Positions 26,588-35,854 of a stretch of 64,000 bases of DNA are shown piece by piece. The notes beneath the pieces are model-generated. The model did no database searches and was not told the origin of the DNA. It saw nothing but the letters and a program-made list of their open reading frames with translations. The DNA is from Zavarzinia aquatilis (GTDB lineage Bacteria; Pseudomonadota; Alphaproteobacteria; Zavarziniales; Zavarziniaceae), in the NCBI RefSeq assembly GCF_003173035.1, contig NZ_QGLE01000005.1, positions 124,001 to 188,000 of the forward strand. Direction: 5' to 3'. Made by a program: the position numbers and the translations under genes. The number at the start of each line of letters is the position of its first letter. Position 1 is the stretch's first letter.

Positions 26588-26599
26588 CTGAACGCCTCC

Positions 26600-26869
26600 T
26601 TACTTCACGATGTAGGGCAGCAGGGCGAGATGGCGGGCGCGCTTGACCGCCTGGGCCAGTTCGCGCTGCTTCTTGGCCGAAACCGCGGTGATGCGCGACG
26701 GGACGATCTTGCCGCGCTCGGAAATGAAGCGCTGCAGCAGCTTGACGTCCATGTAGTCGATCTTCGGCGCGTTCGGGCCCGAGAAGGGGCACGACTTGCG
26801 ACGACGGAAGAACGGACGGCGGGCAGCGCCGCCGGCGGCACCGCCGCCCTGGGAATTACGCTCGCTCAT
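26600..26869 (-). CDS. rpsR: 30S ribosomal protein S18
   Basis: 89 residues. The core [10 protein letters not shown], then [20 protein letters not shown] and [21 protein letters not shown] are S18 signatures. It binds 16S rRNA beside S6 on the platform. The Cys in the KSCPFSG segment is the usual single Cys of the Zn-independent/dependent N-terminus. The ATG at 26869 overlaps the rpsF stop by 4 bp, so S6 and S18, which bind as a dimer, are translationally coupled. The N-terminus is Gly/Ala-rich ([11 protein letters not shown]), as often in alphaproteobacteria. Confidence 0.98.
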   Translation of the reverse strand: MSERNSQGGGAAGGAARRPFFRRRKSCPFSGPNAPKIDYMDVKLLQRFISERGKIVPSRITAVSAKKQRELAQAVKRARHLALLPYIVK

Positions 26870-27285
26870 GCTTCTGCTCCGAATTCATCGCGGTCGCCAT
26901 AGCCGTCACGGTCGCGGCGGCGGCCTTCGGTCGCCTCGCGGCGGGCACGCTCTTCGCGCGCGGCCTTCACCTGCATCATGATCGACGGGCCTTCCGGCAG
27001 CTCGTCCTTGCGGAGCGTGAGCACGCGGATGACGTCTTCGTTGAGGCGCAGGTTGCGCTCCATCTCGGCGACCGCGGCGTGCGGCGCGTCGATGTGGAAG
27101 AGCACGTAATGGCCCTTGCGGTTCTTCTGGATGCGATACGCGAGGTTGCGCAGGCCCCAGTATTCGGTCTTGACGATCGAGCCGCCGTTGTCGGCAATGA
27201 TCTTGGTGAGGTCTTCGACCAGGGTTTCGACCTGTGCGCTCGAAACGTCCTGGCGAGCAATGAAGACATGCTCGTAAAGTGCCAT
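26866..27285 (-). CDS. rpsF: 30S ribosomal protein S6
   Basis: 139 residues beginning [15 protein letters not shown], with the S6 ferredoxin-like fold ([19 protein letters not shown], then [13 protein letters not shown]). The C-terminus carries an Arg/Glu/Asp-rich extension ([20 protein letters not shown]) of about 35 residues, usual for this class. It is first in the rpsF-rpsR-rplI operon, downstream of a good sigma-70 promoter at 27395-27422, with GGAGAAG just before the ATG. Confidence 0.98.
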   Translation of the reverse strand: MALYEHVFIARQDVSSAQVETLVEDLTKIIADNGGSIVKTEYWGLRNLAYRIQKNRKGHYVLFHIDAPHAAVAEMERNLRLNEDVIRVLTLRKDELPEGPSIMMQVKAAREERARREATEGRRRDRDGYGDRDEFGAEA

Positions 27286-27394
27286 GCCACGCTTCTCCTT
27301 CTGGCTGTTCGCGGCCCGGCGTTGGGGGAAAATCCCCGGTCAACGAAACGGGCCTAGCCGGCACCCTGCCGGCAAGGAGCGATGGAAGCGCGGC

Positions 27395-27422
27395 ACTATA
27401 CACATTTGCCCGCAGGGGGCAA
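27395..27422 (-). promoter_or_regulatory. Sigma-70 promoter of rpsF
   Basis: On the minus strand TTGCCC (complement of 27417-27422) and TATAGT (complement of 27395-27400) are separated by 16 bp. The rpsF ATG lies about 110 bp downstream. Composition around the -10 is locally AT-rich in otherwise very GC-rich DNA. Confidence 0.7.
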
Positions 27423-27465
27423 GCATTGTGCCAGGCTCGGCGGTCACGGACCCGGCGGGCGCGAC

Positions 27466-27500
27466 TGGAAGAATGGTTTCCACTGTAAAGCAGCTTTCCA
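27466..27500 (+). promoter_or_regulatory. Candidate HoxA/HupR enhancer upstream of hypF
   Basis: TGGAAGAATGGTTTCCA (27466-27482) is a TGGAA-N7-TTCCA dyad, identical at 16 of 17 positions to 44339-44355 upstream of hupD. A second, weaker copy TGTAAAGCAGCTTTCCA follows at 27484-27500. Both lie about 75-110 bp before the sigma-54 -24 element, the right range for an NtrC-type activator site. Confidence 0.6.
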
Positions 27501-27576
27501 GCAAGAGGCCGGGCCGCGGGCAGCCAGACCCGAGGCGCCCCGGCGGTTTCGGGGCGATCCGGCCCGCCGATCGCCG

Positions 27577-27592
27577 TGGCATGTGAATTGCT
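27577..27592 (+). promoter_or_regulatory. Sigma-54 promoter of hypF
   Basis: TGGCATG-TGAA-TTGCT matches the sigma-54 consensus with one substitution, and the GG-GC distance is the required 10 bp. hypF starts about 105 bp downstream. Confidence 0.75.
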
Positions 27593-27696
27593 GACCCTTA
27601 TCGCGGAAGCGGCTCGACAATGCTTCGCGGAACGATGGGAGGATAGCATGGACCAAAGGCCCCGGCATTCGGGCGGCCCGGTCTTCGGGGCCTGAC

Positions 27697-30054
27697 ATGA
27701 GCGAAGCGCGCAGCATGGCGATCCGCGTGCGCGGCCGGGTGCAGGGCGTCGGCTTCCGGCCGACGGTCTGGCGGCTGGCCCGCGACCTTGGCCTTGCCGG
27801 CGACGTGCTGAACGACAGCGAGGGTGTGCTGATCCGCGTCGCCGGCGCGTCCGCCGCCATCGAGACCCTGATCGAGCGCCTGCGGGCGGAGCCGCCGCCG
27901 CTCGCCCGGATCGACGGTATCGAGGCGGTCGACATCGCCCCCCTGGCGCTGGCCGGCTTTTCCGTGGTCGAGAGCAGGGCAGGGGCGGCCCGTACCGAAA
28001 TCGCGCCCGATGCCATGGTCTGCGCCGCCTGCGCCGCCGAGACGGAGGATCCCGCGGCCCGGCGGTTCCGCTATCCCTTCACCAATTGCACGCACTGCGG
28101 GCCGCGTCTCTCCATCGTGCGCGGCATCCCCTACGACCGCGCCATGACGACCATGGCGCCCTTCGCGCTCTGTCCGGCCTGCCAGGCGGAATATGACGAC
28201 CCTTCGGATCGGCGTTTCCATGCCGAGGCCATCGCCTGTCCCGCCTGCGGTCCCCGGGCGTGGCTGATCCGCCTCGACGAGCGGGCGCCGCCGGCCGATC
28301 TGCCCGCCGGTCTCGACGAGACGGCGGCGGTCGCCGCCCTTTTGCGGCGGGGCGAGATCGTCGCGATCAAGGGCATCGGCGGCTATCACCTTGCCTGCGA
28401 CGCGACGCAGGGGCCGGTGGTCGCGGCCCTCCGCGGGCGGAAGCGCCGCGACGCCAAGCCCTTCGCCCTGATGGCGCGCGATATCGGCATCATCCGCCGC
28501 TTCGCCGAAGTCGGCCCGGCGGAGGAAGCGGCGCTGCTCTCCCCGGCGGGGCCCATCGTTCTGTTGCGCGCCAGCGGCCCGGCCCGGTTACCGGAAGCGG
28601 TGGCGCCGGGCCTCGACCGGATCGGCTTCATGCTGCCGACGACGCCGCTGCACCGCCTGATCCTGCAACGGATGGACCGGCCGGTGGTGATGACCAGCGG
28701 CAATCTGTCGAGCGAACCGCAGGTGACCGACGAGGCGGGTCTGCACGCCCGCCTGACCGGGATCGCCACCTATGCCCTGATCCATGACCGCGCCATCGCC
28801 AATCGGGTGGATGATTCCGTCGCCCGGGTGATCGGCGGCGTGCCGCGCCTGCTGCGCCGGGCGCGGGGCCACGCCCCGGCGGCGCTGCCCCTGCCGCCGG
28901 GCCTCGGTGGCGGGGCGCCGGTGCTCGCCCTTGGCGCCGAACTGAAGGCGACTTTCTGCCTCGCCCGGGGGGAGGAAGCGATCCTGTCCCAGCACATGGG
29001 CGATCTCGAGGATGCGGCGACATTCGACGACTGGCGCCGCGGTCTCGGGCTTTACGAGACGCTTCACGACCACCGCCCGCGCGTGATCGCGGTCGACCGC
29101 CACCCCGATTACCTCTCGGCCAAATATGGCCGGGCGCGGGCGGCGGAGACGGGCGCGGCCCTGGTCGAGGTCCAGCATCACCACGCCCATGTCGCCGCCT
29201 GCCTGGCCGGGCAGGGCCGGCCGCTGACGGCGCCGCCCGTGCTCGGCATCGTCGCCGACGGGCTGGGCTATGGCGACGACGGCGCGATCTGGGGCGGGGA
29301 GTTCCTGCTCGCCGATTATCGCGGCTATCGCCGCCTCGCCGCGCTGAAGCCGGTGGCCATGCCCGGCGGCGCCATGGCCTCGCGCGAGCCGTGGCGCAAT
29401 CTCTACGCCCAGCTGACGGCGGCCATGGACTGGTCCGATTTCGCCCGCGATTTCGGCGGGCTGGCGCTTTACGACGCCCTCGCGGCCAAGCCCCGCGCGC
29501 CCTTCGACGCGATCATCCGCGACGGCCGCTTCGCGCCCCGCGCCTCGTCCTGCGGGCGGCTGTTCGACGCGGTCGCCGCCGCCCTCGACCTCTGCCGCGA
29601 GCGTCAGTCCTACGAGGGTCAGGCGGCGATGATGCTGGAAGCCCTGGCCGACGGGGGGGAAGCGGGGGCCTATCCCTTCGATCTGGCGCGCCGGGACGGC
29701 GACGGCCTGCCCCTGATCGAGCCCCGGCCGATGTGGCGGGCGCTGCTCGGCGACCTGTCGCTTGCGGTGGCGCCATCGCAGGTCGCCGCGCGCTTCCATC
29801 GCGGCCTTGCCCGCGCCATGGTCGCCATGGCGGTGCAGCTGCGGGGCGAGGGGGCGCCGCTGTTCGACACGGTCGCCCTGTCCGGCGGCTGTTTCCAGAA
29901 CGCGGTGCTGTTCGAGGCGGTCGAGCGAGGGCTCGCCGACGCCGGTTTCACCGTTCTTTCCCATGCGGAGGTGCCGGCCAACGATGGCGGCATCGCCATC
30001 GGCCAGGCGGCCATCGCGCTGGCGACAACAGCAGGAGCAGGGCCATGTGCCTAG
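27697..30054 (+). CDS. hypF: Carbamoyltransferase HypF
   Basis: 785 residues, full length. Domains in order: acylphosphatase-like (RVQGVGFRPTVWRLA, ~13-27); two zinc-finger units (CAACAAE..TNCTHCGPRL and LCPACQAE..IACPACGPR); a YrdC-like domain (IKGIGGYHLACDA, ~KRRDAKPFALMARD); and a Kae1/HypF carbamoyltransferase domain (HHHAHVAACLA, GLGYGDDGAIWGGEF, and SGGCFQN near the end). It converts carbamoyl phosphate and ATP to carbamoyl-adenylate and passes the carbamoyl group to the HypE C-terminal Cys, the source of the CN- ligands of the [NiFe] site. First gene of hypF-hypC-SIS-hypD-hypE; overlaps hypC by 10 bp. Confidence 0.97.
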   Translation: MSEARSMAIRVRGRVQGVGFRPTVWRLARDLGLAGDVLNDSEGVLIRVAGASAAIETLIERLRAEPPPLARIDGIEAVDIAPLALAGFSVVESRAGAARTEIAPDAMVCAACAAETEDPAARRFRYPFTNCTHCGPRLSIVRGIPYDRAMTTMAPFALCPACQAEYDDPSDRRFHAEAIACPACGPRAWLIRLDERAPPADLPAGLDETAAVAALLRRGEIVAIKGIGGYHLACDATQGPVVAALRGRKRRDAKPFALMARDIGIIRRFAEVGPAEEAALLSPAGPIVLLRASGPARLPEAVAPGLDRIGFMLPTTPLHRLILQRMDRPVVMTSGNLSSEPQVTDEAGLHARLTGIATYALIHDRAIANRVDDSVARVIGGVPRLLRRARGHAPAALPLPPGLGGGAPVLALGAELKATFCLARGEEAILSQHMGDLEDAATFDDWRRGLGLYETLHDHRPRVIAVDRHPDYLSAKYGRARAAETGAALVEVQHHHAHVAACLAGQGRPLTAPPVLGIVADGLGYGDDGAIWGGEFLLADYRGYRRLAALKPVAMPGGAMASREPWRNLYAQLTAAMDWSDFARDFGGLALYDALAAKPRAPFDAIIRDGRFAPRASSCGRLFDAVAAALDLCRERQSYEGQAAMMLEALADGGEAGAYPFDLARRDGDGLPLIEPRPMWRALLGDLSLAVAPSQVAARFHRGLARAMVAMAVQLRGEGAPLFDTVALSGGCFQNAVLFEAVERGLADAGFTVLSHAEVPANDGGIAIGQAAIALATTAGAGPCA

Positions 30055-30326
30055 GCATTCCCGGCCGCATCGTGTCCATCGACGATGCCGAGAACAGACT
30101 GGCCACCGTCGATGTCGGCGGCGTGCGCCGGCAGATCAACATCGCCTGCATCGTCGATGCCGAGCACCCGCCGGAGGCTTGCGTCGGCGACTGGGTGCTG
30201 GTCCATGTCGGCTTCGCCATGAGCCGGATCGACGAGGCGCAGGCGGCCGAAACCCTGCGCATCCTCGCCGAACTGGGCGAGGCGGAAAGCGAGATCGAGG
30301 CCATGCGCATGACGGCGGCATCATGA
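30045..30326 (+). CDS. hypC: Hydrogenase maturation chaperone HypC
   Basis: 93 residues beginning MCLGIPGRIVSIDD, the invariant N-terminal Met-Cys of HypC/HupF chaperones; the Cys binds the Fe(CN)2CO unit and then the hydrogenase large subunit. GDWVLVHVGFAMSRIDEAEA-type sequence follows (VGDWVLVHVGFAMSRID). The helical C-terminus (AAETLRILAEL) is typical. It overlaps hypF by 10 bp and the SIS gene by 4 bp. A second paralogue of this family, hupF, lies at 45147-45461; HypC should serve general FeCO(CN)2 assembly. Confidence 0.96.
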   Translation: MCLGIPGRIVSIDDAENRLATVDVGGVRRQINIACIVDAEHPPEACVGDWVLVHVGFAMSRIDEAQAAETLRILAELGEAESEIEAMRMTAAS

Positions 30327-31015
30327 CCGGCACGCCCGAGCTTCAGGCCCTCTATCCCTTCCTGCACGGCAAGGCGCAGGACGGCGAGCGGCTCGATGCC
30401 GCCGTGCTCGCCTCCATCGCGGAGAAGGCGCGCGAATCCCGCGCGGCCAGCGAGCGGTTCTTCGAGGCATCGGCGCCCGTGCTGCTCGGCGCCGCGAAGG
30501 CGCTCGCCGCCTGCTACCGGGCGGGCGGGCAATTGTTCGCCATGGGCAATGGCGGCTCGTCCTGCGATGCCGCCCATGTCACCGTCGAATTCCTGCATCC
30601 GGTCACCGCCGGGCGTCCGGCGCTGCCCGCGACCAATCTCGCCGCCGACATCGCGCAGATGACCGCCGTCGGCAATGACGTCGGCTTCGCCCATGTCTTC
30701 CTGCGCGCCCTGACCGCGAGGGCGCGCCAGGGGGACGCGCTCGTCGGTTTCTCGACCAGCGGCAATTCGGACAATCTGCTGGCCGCCTTCGCGCGGGCCC
30801 GCGAGATCGGCCTCGTCACCATCGGCTTTTGCGGCGGCGACGGCGGGAAGATGCGGGCATCGGGCCTGGTCGATCATTGCCTCGTGGTGCCCGCCACCTC
30901 GATCCACCGCATTCAGGAGTGTCATGTGACCGCCTATCACATCCTCTGGGACATCACCCACAGCCTGCTGGCGGACGATCGCGGCGCGGCCAGCACCAAG
31001 GGGACGACGCCATGA
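30323..31015 (+). CDS. GmhA-like SIS-domain isomerase within the hyp operon
   Basis: 230 residues with a SIS sugar-phosphate isomerase fold related to phosphoheptose isomerase GmhA. GNGGSSCDAAH aligns with the GmhA phosphate-binding loop, and Glu89 (VEFLHP) matches its catalytic Glu. FSTSGNSDN is the second phosphate loop, and IHRIQECHVTAYHIL holds the His of the catalytic pair, so it should be active. It is locked into the hyp operon by ATGA overlaps with hypC on one side and hypD on the other. No heptose genes are nearby. It may supply or modify a sugar phosphate linked to maturation, or be an operon hitch-hiker; its role is not established. Confidence 0.88.
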   Translation: MTGTPELQALYPFLHGKAQDGERLDAAVLASIAEKARESRAASERFFEASAPVLLGAAKALAACYRAGGQLFAMGNGGSSCDAAHVTVEFLHPVTAGRPALPATNLAADIAQMTAVGNDVGFAHVFLRALTARARQGDALVGFSTSGNSDNLLAAFARAREIGLVTIGFCGGDGGKMRASGLVDHCLVVPATSIHRIQECHVTAYHILWDITHSLLADDRGAASTKGTTP

Positions 31016-32142
31016 AATATGTCGACGAATTCCGCGACCGGGAAAAGGCCGAGGCCCTCATTCGCGAGATCAACACCGTGGTCGCCGGGATCGACCTCGC
31101 CCGCCACCGGCCGATCAACATCATGGAGGTCTGCGGCGGTCACACCCATTCGATCTTCCGTTACGGCCTCGAAGGCATGTTGCCGAAGGAGATCGAGCTG
31201 ATCCACGGGCCGGGCTGCCCGGTCTGCGTGCTGCCCATGGGCCGGGTCGACGATTGCGTCGCCATCGCCGAGCGGCCGGAGGTGATCTTCACCACCTTCG
31301 GCGATGCCATGCGCGTGCCCGGCTCGAAAAAGAGCTTGATGCAGGCGAAGGCGGCCGGCGCCGACGTGCGCATGGTCTATTCGCCGATGGATGCCCTCGC
31401 CCTCGCCCGCAAGAACCCGGGGCGGGAAGTGGTGTTCTTCGCCCTCGGCTTCGAGACCACCATGCCCTCGACCGCGCTGACCGTGCTCCAGGCCGAGGCC
31501 GAGGGGGTGCGGAACTTCAGCCTGTTCTGCAATCACATCACCATCGTCCCGACCATCAAGGCGATCCTCGACAGCCCCGACCTGCAACTCGACGGGTTCC
31601 TGGGGCCGGGCCATGTCTCGATGGTGACGGGCACCGCGCCCTATCAGTTCATCGCCCGGCATTACCGCCGGCCGCTGGTGGTCGCCGGCTTCGAGCCGCT
31701 CGACATCCTGCAGTCGATCTGGATGGTGCTGAAGCAGATCCGTGACGGCCGCGCCGAGGTCGAGAACCAATATGCCCGTATCGTCTCCGACGCGGGCAAC
31801 GCCGCCGCCCTTGCCGCTGTCGGCAGGGTCTACGAGCTGCGGGAATTCTTCGAATGGCGGGGCCTCGGCTCCATCGACCATTCGGGCGTCCGCCTGCGCG
31901 CGGCCTATGCCCATTTCGACGCGGAAAAGCGTTTCGCCATTCCCAATGTGACCATCGCCGATCCGTCGTCCTGCCAGTGCGGCGAAGTGCTGAAGGGCGT
32001 GATCAAGCCCTGGCAGTGCAAGATGTTCGGCGGTGCCTGCAACCCGGAAACGCCGCTCGGCGCGCTCATGGTCTCGTCGGAAGGCGCCTGCGCCGCGCAT
32101 TACCAATATGGCGGCGTGCAGCGCCGGATGGGGGTGGCATGA
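31012..32142 (+). CDS. hypD: Hydrogenase maturation protein HypD
   Basis: 376 residues. The scaffold Cys lies in IMEVCGGHTHSIFRYG (about residue 41), and GPGCPVCVLPMGRVD supplies the Cys pair for the redox-active site. The [4Fe-4S] ligands are in the C-terminal SSCQCGEVLKGVIKPWQC and FGGACNPETPLGA segments. HypD assembles Fe(CN)2CO together with HypC, receiving cyanide from HypE. ATG at 31012 overlaps the SIS gene, and the stop overlaps hypE. All family Cys motifs are present. Confidence 0.97.
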   Translation: MKYVDEFRDREKAEALIREINTVVAGIDLARHRPINIMEVCGGHTHSIFRYGLEGMLPKEIELIHGPGCPVCVLPMGRVDDCVAIAERPEVIFTTFGDAMRVPGSKKSLMQAKAAGADVRMVYSPMDALALARKNPGREVVFFALGFETTMPSTALTVLQAEAEGVRNFSLFCNHITIVPTIKAILDSPDLQLDGFLGPGHVSMVTGTAPYQFIARHYRRPLVVAGFEPLDILQSIWMVLKQIRDGRAEVENQYARIVSDAGNAAALAAVGRVYELREFFEWRGLGSIDHSGVRLRAAYAHFDAEKRFAIPNVTIADPSSCQCGEVLKGVIKPWQCKMFGGACNPETPLGALMVSSEGACAAHYQYGGVQRRMGVA

Positions 32143-33209
32143 TGAGCATCGTCGCCCGTCCAAAGCCCCGTAACCTCGGGAAACTGATGGTCTCCCATGT
32201 CACCGTCGCCCATGGCGGCGGCGGCAAGGCGATGAAGGATCTGATCGACGATGTCTTCGTCTCGGCCTTCGACAACGATCTGCTGGCCCCGCTCGAGGAT
32301 CAGGCCCGGCTCGATCTTGCCGCGCTCGCCCGGCATGGCGACCGGCTGGCCTTCACAACGGACGGCTATGTCGTCGATCCGCTGTTCTTCCCGGGCGGCG
32401 ATATCGGCAAGCTGGCGATCTGCGGCACGGTGAACGATCTCGCGGTTGGCGGGGCGGTGCCCTTGCACCTGTCCTGCGCCGTCGTGATCGAGGAAGGCAT
32501 GGCGGTCGAGACCCTGCGCGCCATCGCCCGGTCGATGGCGGCCACGGCGCGGGCGGCCGGCGTCTCCATCGTCACCGGCGATACCAAGGTGGTGCCACGC
32601 GGCGCCTGCGACAAGATTTTCATCACGACGACCGGCATCGGCGTCATCCGCCCCGGCCTCGAGATCGGCGCCGATCGGGCGCGACCGGGCGATATCGTGC
32701 TGGTCAACGGCAGGCTGGGCGATCACGGCGCGGCCATCCTCTGCGCCCGGGGCGACATGGCGCTGCAAAGCCCGGTCGAAAGCGATTGCGCCGATCTCTC
32801 CGGCCTCATCGCCGCGCTGCTGGCTGCCGTGCCGGGGGTGCGCTTCATGCGCGACGCGACGCGGGGCGGCATCGCCACCGTCCTCAACGAACTCGCCGCC
32901 GCCTCGCGGGTGGCGATCGAGATCGACGAGACGGCGACCCCGATCGACGAGGGGGTGCGGGGCTTTTGCGAAATCCTCGGCCTCGATCCGCTCTATCTCG
33001 CGAACGAGGGCAAGATCGTCATCGCCGTCGCGCCGGAGGATGCGGCGGTCGCGCTCGCCGCCCTGCGCGCCCATCCCCTCGGCCGGGATGCCTGTGCCAT
33101 CGGCAAGGTAACCGCGGGCGAGGCGGGCCGGGTCAGCATGAACACGCTGTTCGGCGGCAGGCGCATCGTCGACATGCTGGTCGGGGAGCAATTGCCGCGC
33201 ATCTGCTGA
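32139..33209 (+). CDS. hypE: Hydrogenase maturation protein HypE
   Basis: 356 residues of the PurM/AIRS ATP-binding fold: VTVAHGGGGKAMKDLI near the start, FTTDGYVVDPLFFPGGDIG, SIVTGDTKVV, and RDATRGGIATVLNEL. It ends PRIC; the C-terminal Cys (356) is carbamoylated by HypF and dehydrated with ATP to a thiocyanate that donates CN- to iron. ATG at 32139 is followed directly by a second ATG. It is the last gene of the hyp operon and converges with nikO across 10 bp. Confidence 0.97.
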   Translation: MMSIVARPKPRNLGKLMVSHVTVAHGGGGKAMKDLIDDVFVSAFDNDLLAPLEDQARLDLAALARHGDRLAFTTDGYVVDPLFFPGGDIGKLAICGTVNDLAVGGAVPLHLSCAVVIEEGMAVETLRAIARSMAATARAAGVSIVTGDTKVVPRGACDKIFITTTGIGVIRPGLEIGADRARPGDIVLVNGRLGDHGAAILCARGDMALQSPVESDCADLSGLIAALLAAVPGVRFMRDATRGGIATVLNELAAASRVAIEIDETATPIDEGVRGFCEILGLDPLYLANEGKIVIAVAPEDAAVALAALRAHPLGRDACAIGKVTAGEAGRVSMNTLFGGRRIVDMLVGEQLPRIC

Positions 33210-33219
33210 TGCAGCGCCG

Positions 33220-33938
<719 letters not shown>

Positions 33939-33942
<4 letters not shown>

Positions 33943-34670
33943 GGCAGACGGTCCAGGGCGATGAGGGCGGCGCCGACGACAAGGGCGAGGCCGGGGCCGG
34001 CGAGGATGCCGCGCTCTCCTTCCTCGATACCGATGGCGGGCAGGCGGCCGTCGAAGGCGCGGCAGCGCATCGCCTCCTCGACCCGCGCCGCCTTTTCGAG
34101 CGCGCGGACGAGGACCATGCCCGCCAGATTGCCATAGGCGCGGAAAGTATGAAGCGAGGTGCGCCGGGCGAAGGCGCGGGCCCGCATGGCTTCGCGGCGG
34201 CGGCGGATTTCGTCGCGAAACAGCTCGACATAGCGCGTGGTGAACAGGAACAGCTGGACCAGCCGAACCGGCGCGCCAAGCCCGCGCGCCGCATGGCCGA
34301 GGCGCAGCGGCTCGACCGTGCCGAGCAGGGCGAAGACGATCAGAATCGCCGCGTTCGTCTTGAGCGCGATGCCGATGGCCCGGGCCAGCCCCTCGGCGCT
34401 GAGCACGAGCGGGCCGAGGGTGACGAGCGGTGTTCCGGGCACGGAAAAGGGCAGCATCACGAGCAGCAGCACCATGAAGCCCTCGACATGGGCGAGGCGA
34501 TGCAGCAGCGGCCTCAGCGCCTGACCGGAGATGAGGGCGAGGGCGAACGCCCCCGCCAGCGCCGCGCCCTGCGCCGGCAGGCCGCGCAGCGCGACGACGG
34601 CGAGGGTGAGGATGAGCGTGGCCAGCAGGCGCGCCCGGGGCGTCATCCGGTCGAAGCCGGGCGCCTTCAC
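33939..34670 (-). CDS. nikQ: Nickel ECF transporter transmembrane protein (CbiQ/NikQ)
   Basis: 243 residues with five or so hydrophobic helices, beginning around [17 protein letters not shown]. The CbiQ-type cytoplasmic coupling helices show as [14 protein letters not shown] and the C-terminal [14 protein letters not shown] (the AxxARG-like motifs that contact the ATPase). It is the energy-coupling membrane component of the ECF importer. It overlaps both nikL (upstream) and nikO (downstream) by 4 bp. Confidence 0.9.
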
Positions 34671-35227
34671 GATCCGCCCTTCCCGCGCCGCCGGGACGAG
34701 GCCCAGAGCGCGGCGCCGGCCAGGCCGACGATCATGCCGATGCCGCCGACGATATCGTTGAAGCGGACCCGTCCCTCCGCTTCGTCATAGGCTTCGAGCA
34801 GCGGGCGGATCTGGCGGGCGACGGCGCGGTCGACCGCGGCCTCGATCGCCGCCGTGTCGGCGGGCAAGGCCTGCGCGGTCGGCATCGTCGTGGTCGGCGC
34901 CGAAACGGTGGGGCCGAAACGCTCTTCGCCCAGGCGGATGTCGGCGGCATGGCCGTCGCCGGCATCGACCGTGACGACAAAGCTGCCGGGGGCGGGCGGG
35001 GTCCAGGTGAAGCGGCCTTCGCCGTCGGTCACCTCGCGATGCACTTCCGTGCCCGCCGCGTCGCGGATGACGATGGTCGCGCCTTCGGGCCGGCCGCCGC
35101 CGATGAAGAAGGCATAGCCGGAAATCGTCCCACCCTCGATGGTCGCGAAGAGTTTCAGGCGATGCGCCGCCGCCGGCATCGCCGTGACGGCGAGCAGGGC
35201 AAGGGCGAGGGCAAGGCGACGGATCAC
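34667..35227 (-). CDS. nikL: NikL-like auxiliary component of the nickel transporter
   Basis: 186 residues: an N-terminal signal/anchor ([19 protein letters not shown]), then [17 protein letters not shown] at the mature N-terminus, a beta-sandwich domain ([24 protein letters not shown]), and a C-terminal membrane helix ([18 protein letters not shown]) before a basic tail. This layout matches NikL, the extra component that works with NikM in some Ni transporters; the His after cleavage may bind metal. It lies between nikM and nikQ with 4-bp overlaps on both sides. Confidence 0.82.
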   Translation of the reverse strand: MIRRLALALALLAVTAMPAAAHRLKLFATIEGGTISGYAFFIGGGRPEGATIVIRDAAGTEVHREVTDGEGRFTWTPPAPGSFVVTVDAGDGHAADIRLGEERFGPTVSAPTTTMPTAQALPADTAAIEAAVDRAVARQIRPLLEAYDEAEGRVRFNDIVGGIGMIVGLAGAALWASSRRRGKGGS

Positions 35228-35835
35228 GGCCGCGCCCCCGCCAGTGCCTCGGGTTTCACCCGCTTCAGGAAGCCGACGGAGAAACCGGTGATCAGCGCCT
35301 CCGCCGCCATCAGCGGCAGATAGGTGACGAGCATGATCCGCGCCGACGGCACGAAGTCCGACGACGACAGGGCAAGGGCGAGGGCGACGCCGCCCCCGGT
35401 CGCGGCGACGCAGAGACCGGCGCCGATCCCGGCGATGACCCCGGCGCGCCCGGGCGTCGCCCGCGCCACCGGCCCCGCCAGCACGAGGCCGGCAAGGATG
35501 CCGGGCAGGGCGATATTCACCAGATTGACGCCAAGGCTGGTCACCCCGCCGAAGCCGAACAGCAGGGCCTGCAACACGAGGCCGACGAGGACGGCGGGCG
35601 CGGTCAGGGGCCCGATCATCAGCCCCATCAGGCCCGACAGCAGCAGATGCACGCTCGACGGGCCGACCGGCACCGCGACCAGCGAGACGGTGAAGAACAC
35701 GGCGGCCAGAATGGCCGTGCCGGGGATCGCTTCCTCCTTCAGGGAGCGCAGGGCAAATCCGGTCAGGGCGGCGGCACCGGCCCAGCCCGCGACACCGACC
35801 GGCAGGGACAGGACGCCGTCCGGAATATGGGCCAT
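35224..35835 (-). CDS. nikM: Nickel ECF transporter S-component (CbiM/NikM)
   Basis: 203 residues starting MAHIPDGVLSLPVG. The mature N-terminal Met-Ala-His (MHI/AHI-PDG) is the metal-binding element of CbiM/NikM, whose His coordinates Ni2+ or Co2+ at the channel. Several hydrophobic helices follow, with SSVHLLLSGLMGLMIGP as the conserved central segment. It confers substrate specificity on the importer. It is the second gene after nikK, 19 bp downstream. Confidence 0.93.
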   Translation of the reverse strand: MAHIPDGVLSLPVGVAGWAGAAALTGFALRSLKEEAIPGTAILAAVFFTVSLVAVPVGPSSVHLLLSGLMGLMIGPLTAPAVLVGLVLQALLFGFGGVTSLGVNLVNIALPGILAGLVLAGPVARATPGRAGVIAGIGAGLCVAATGGGVALALALSSSDFVPSARIMLVTYLPLMAAEALITGFSVGFLKRVKPEALAGARP

Positions 35836-35854
35836 CGCGCGTTCCCTTCCGCCG

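Larger units (their letters stand above)
27286..27696. other. 411-bp divergent regulatory region between rpsF and hypF
   Basis: No gene is seen in this stretch. It holds, from left to right, the rpsF promoter on the minus strand (27395-27422), a TGGAA-N7-TTTCCA dyad and a weaker second dyad (27466-27500), and a sigma-54 promoter for hypF (27577-27592). The remaining ~100 bp before hypF is its untranslated leader. Confidence 0.7.
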
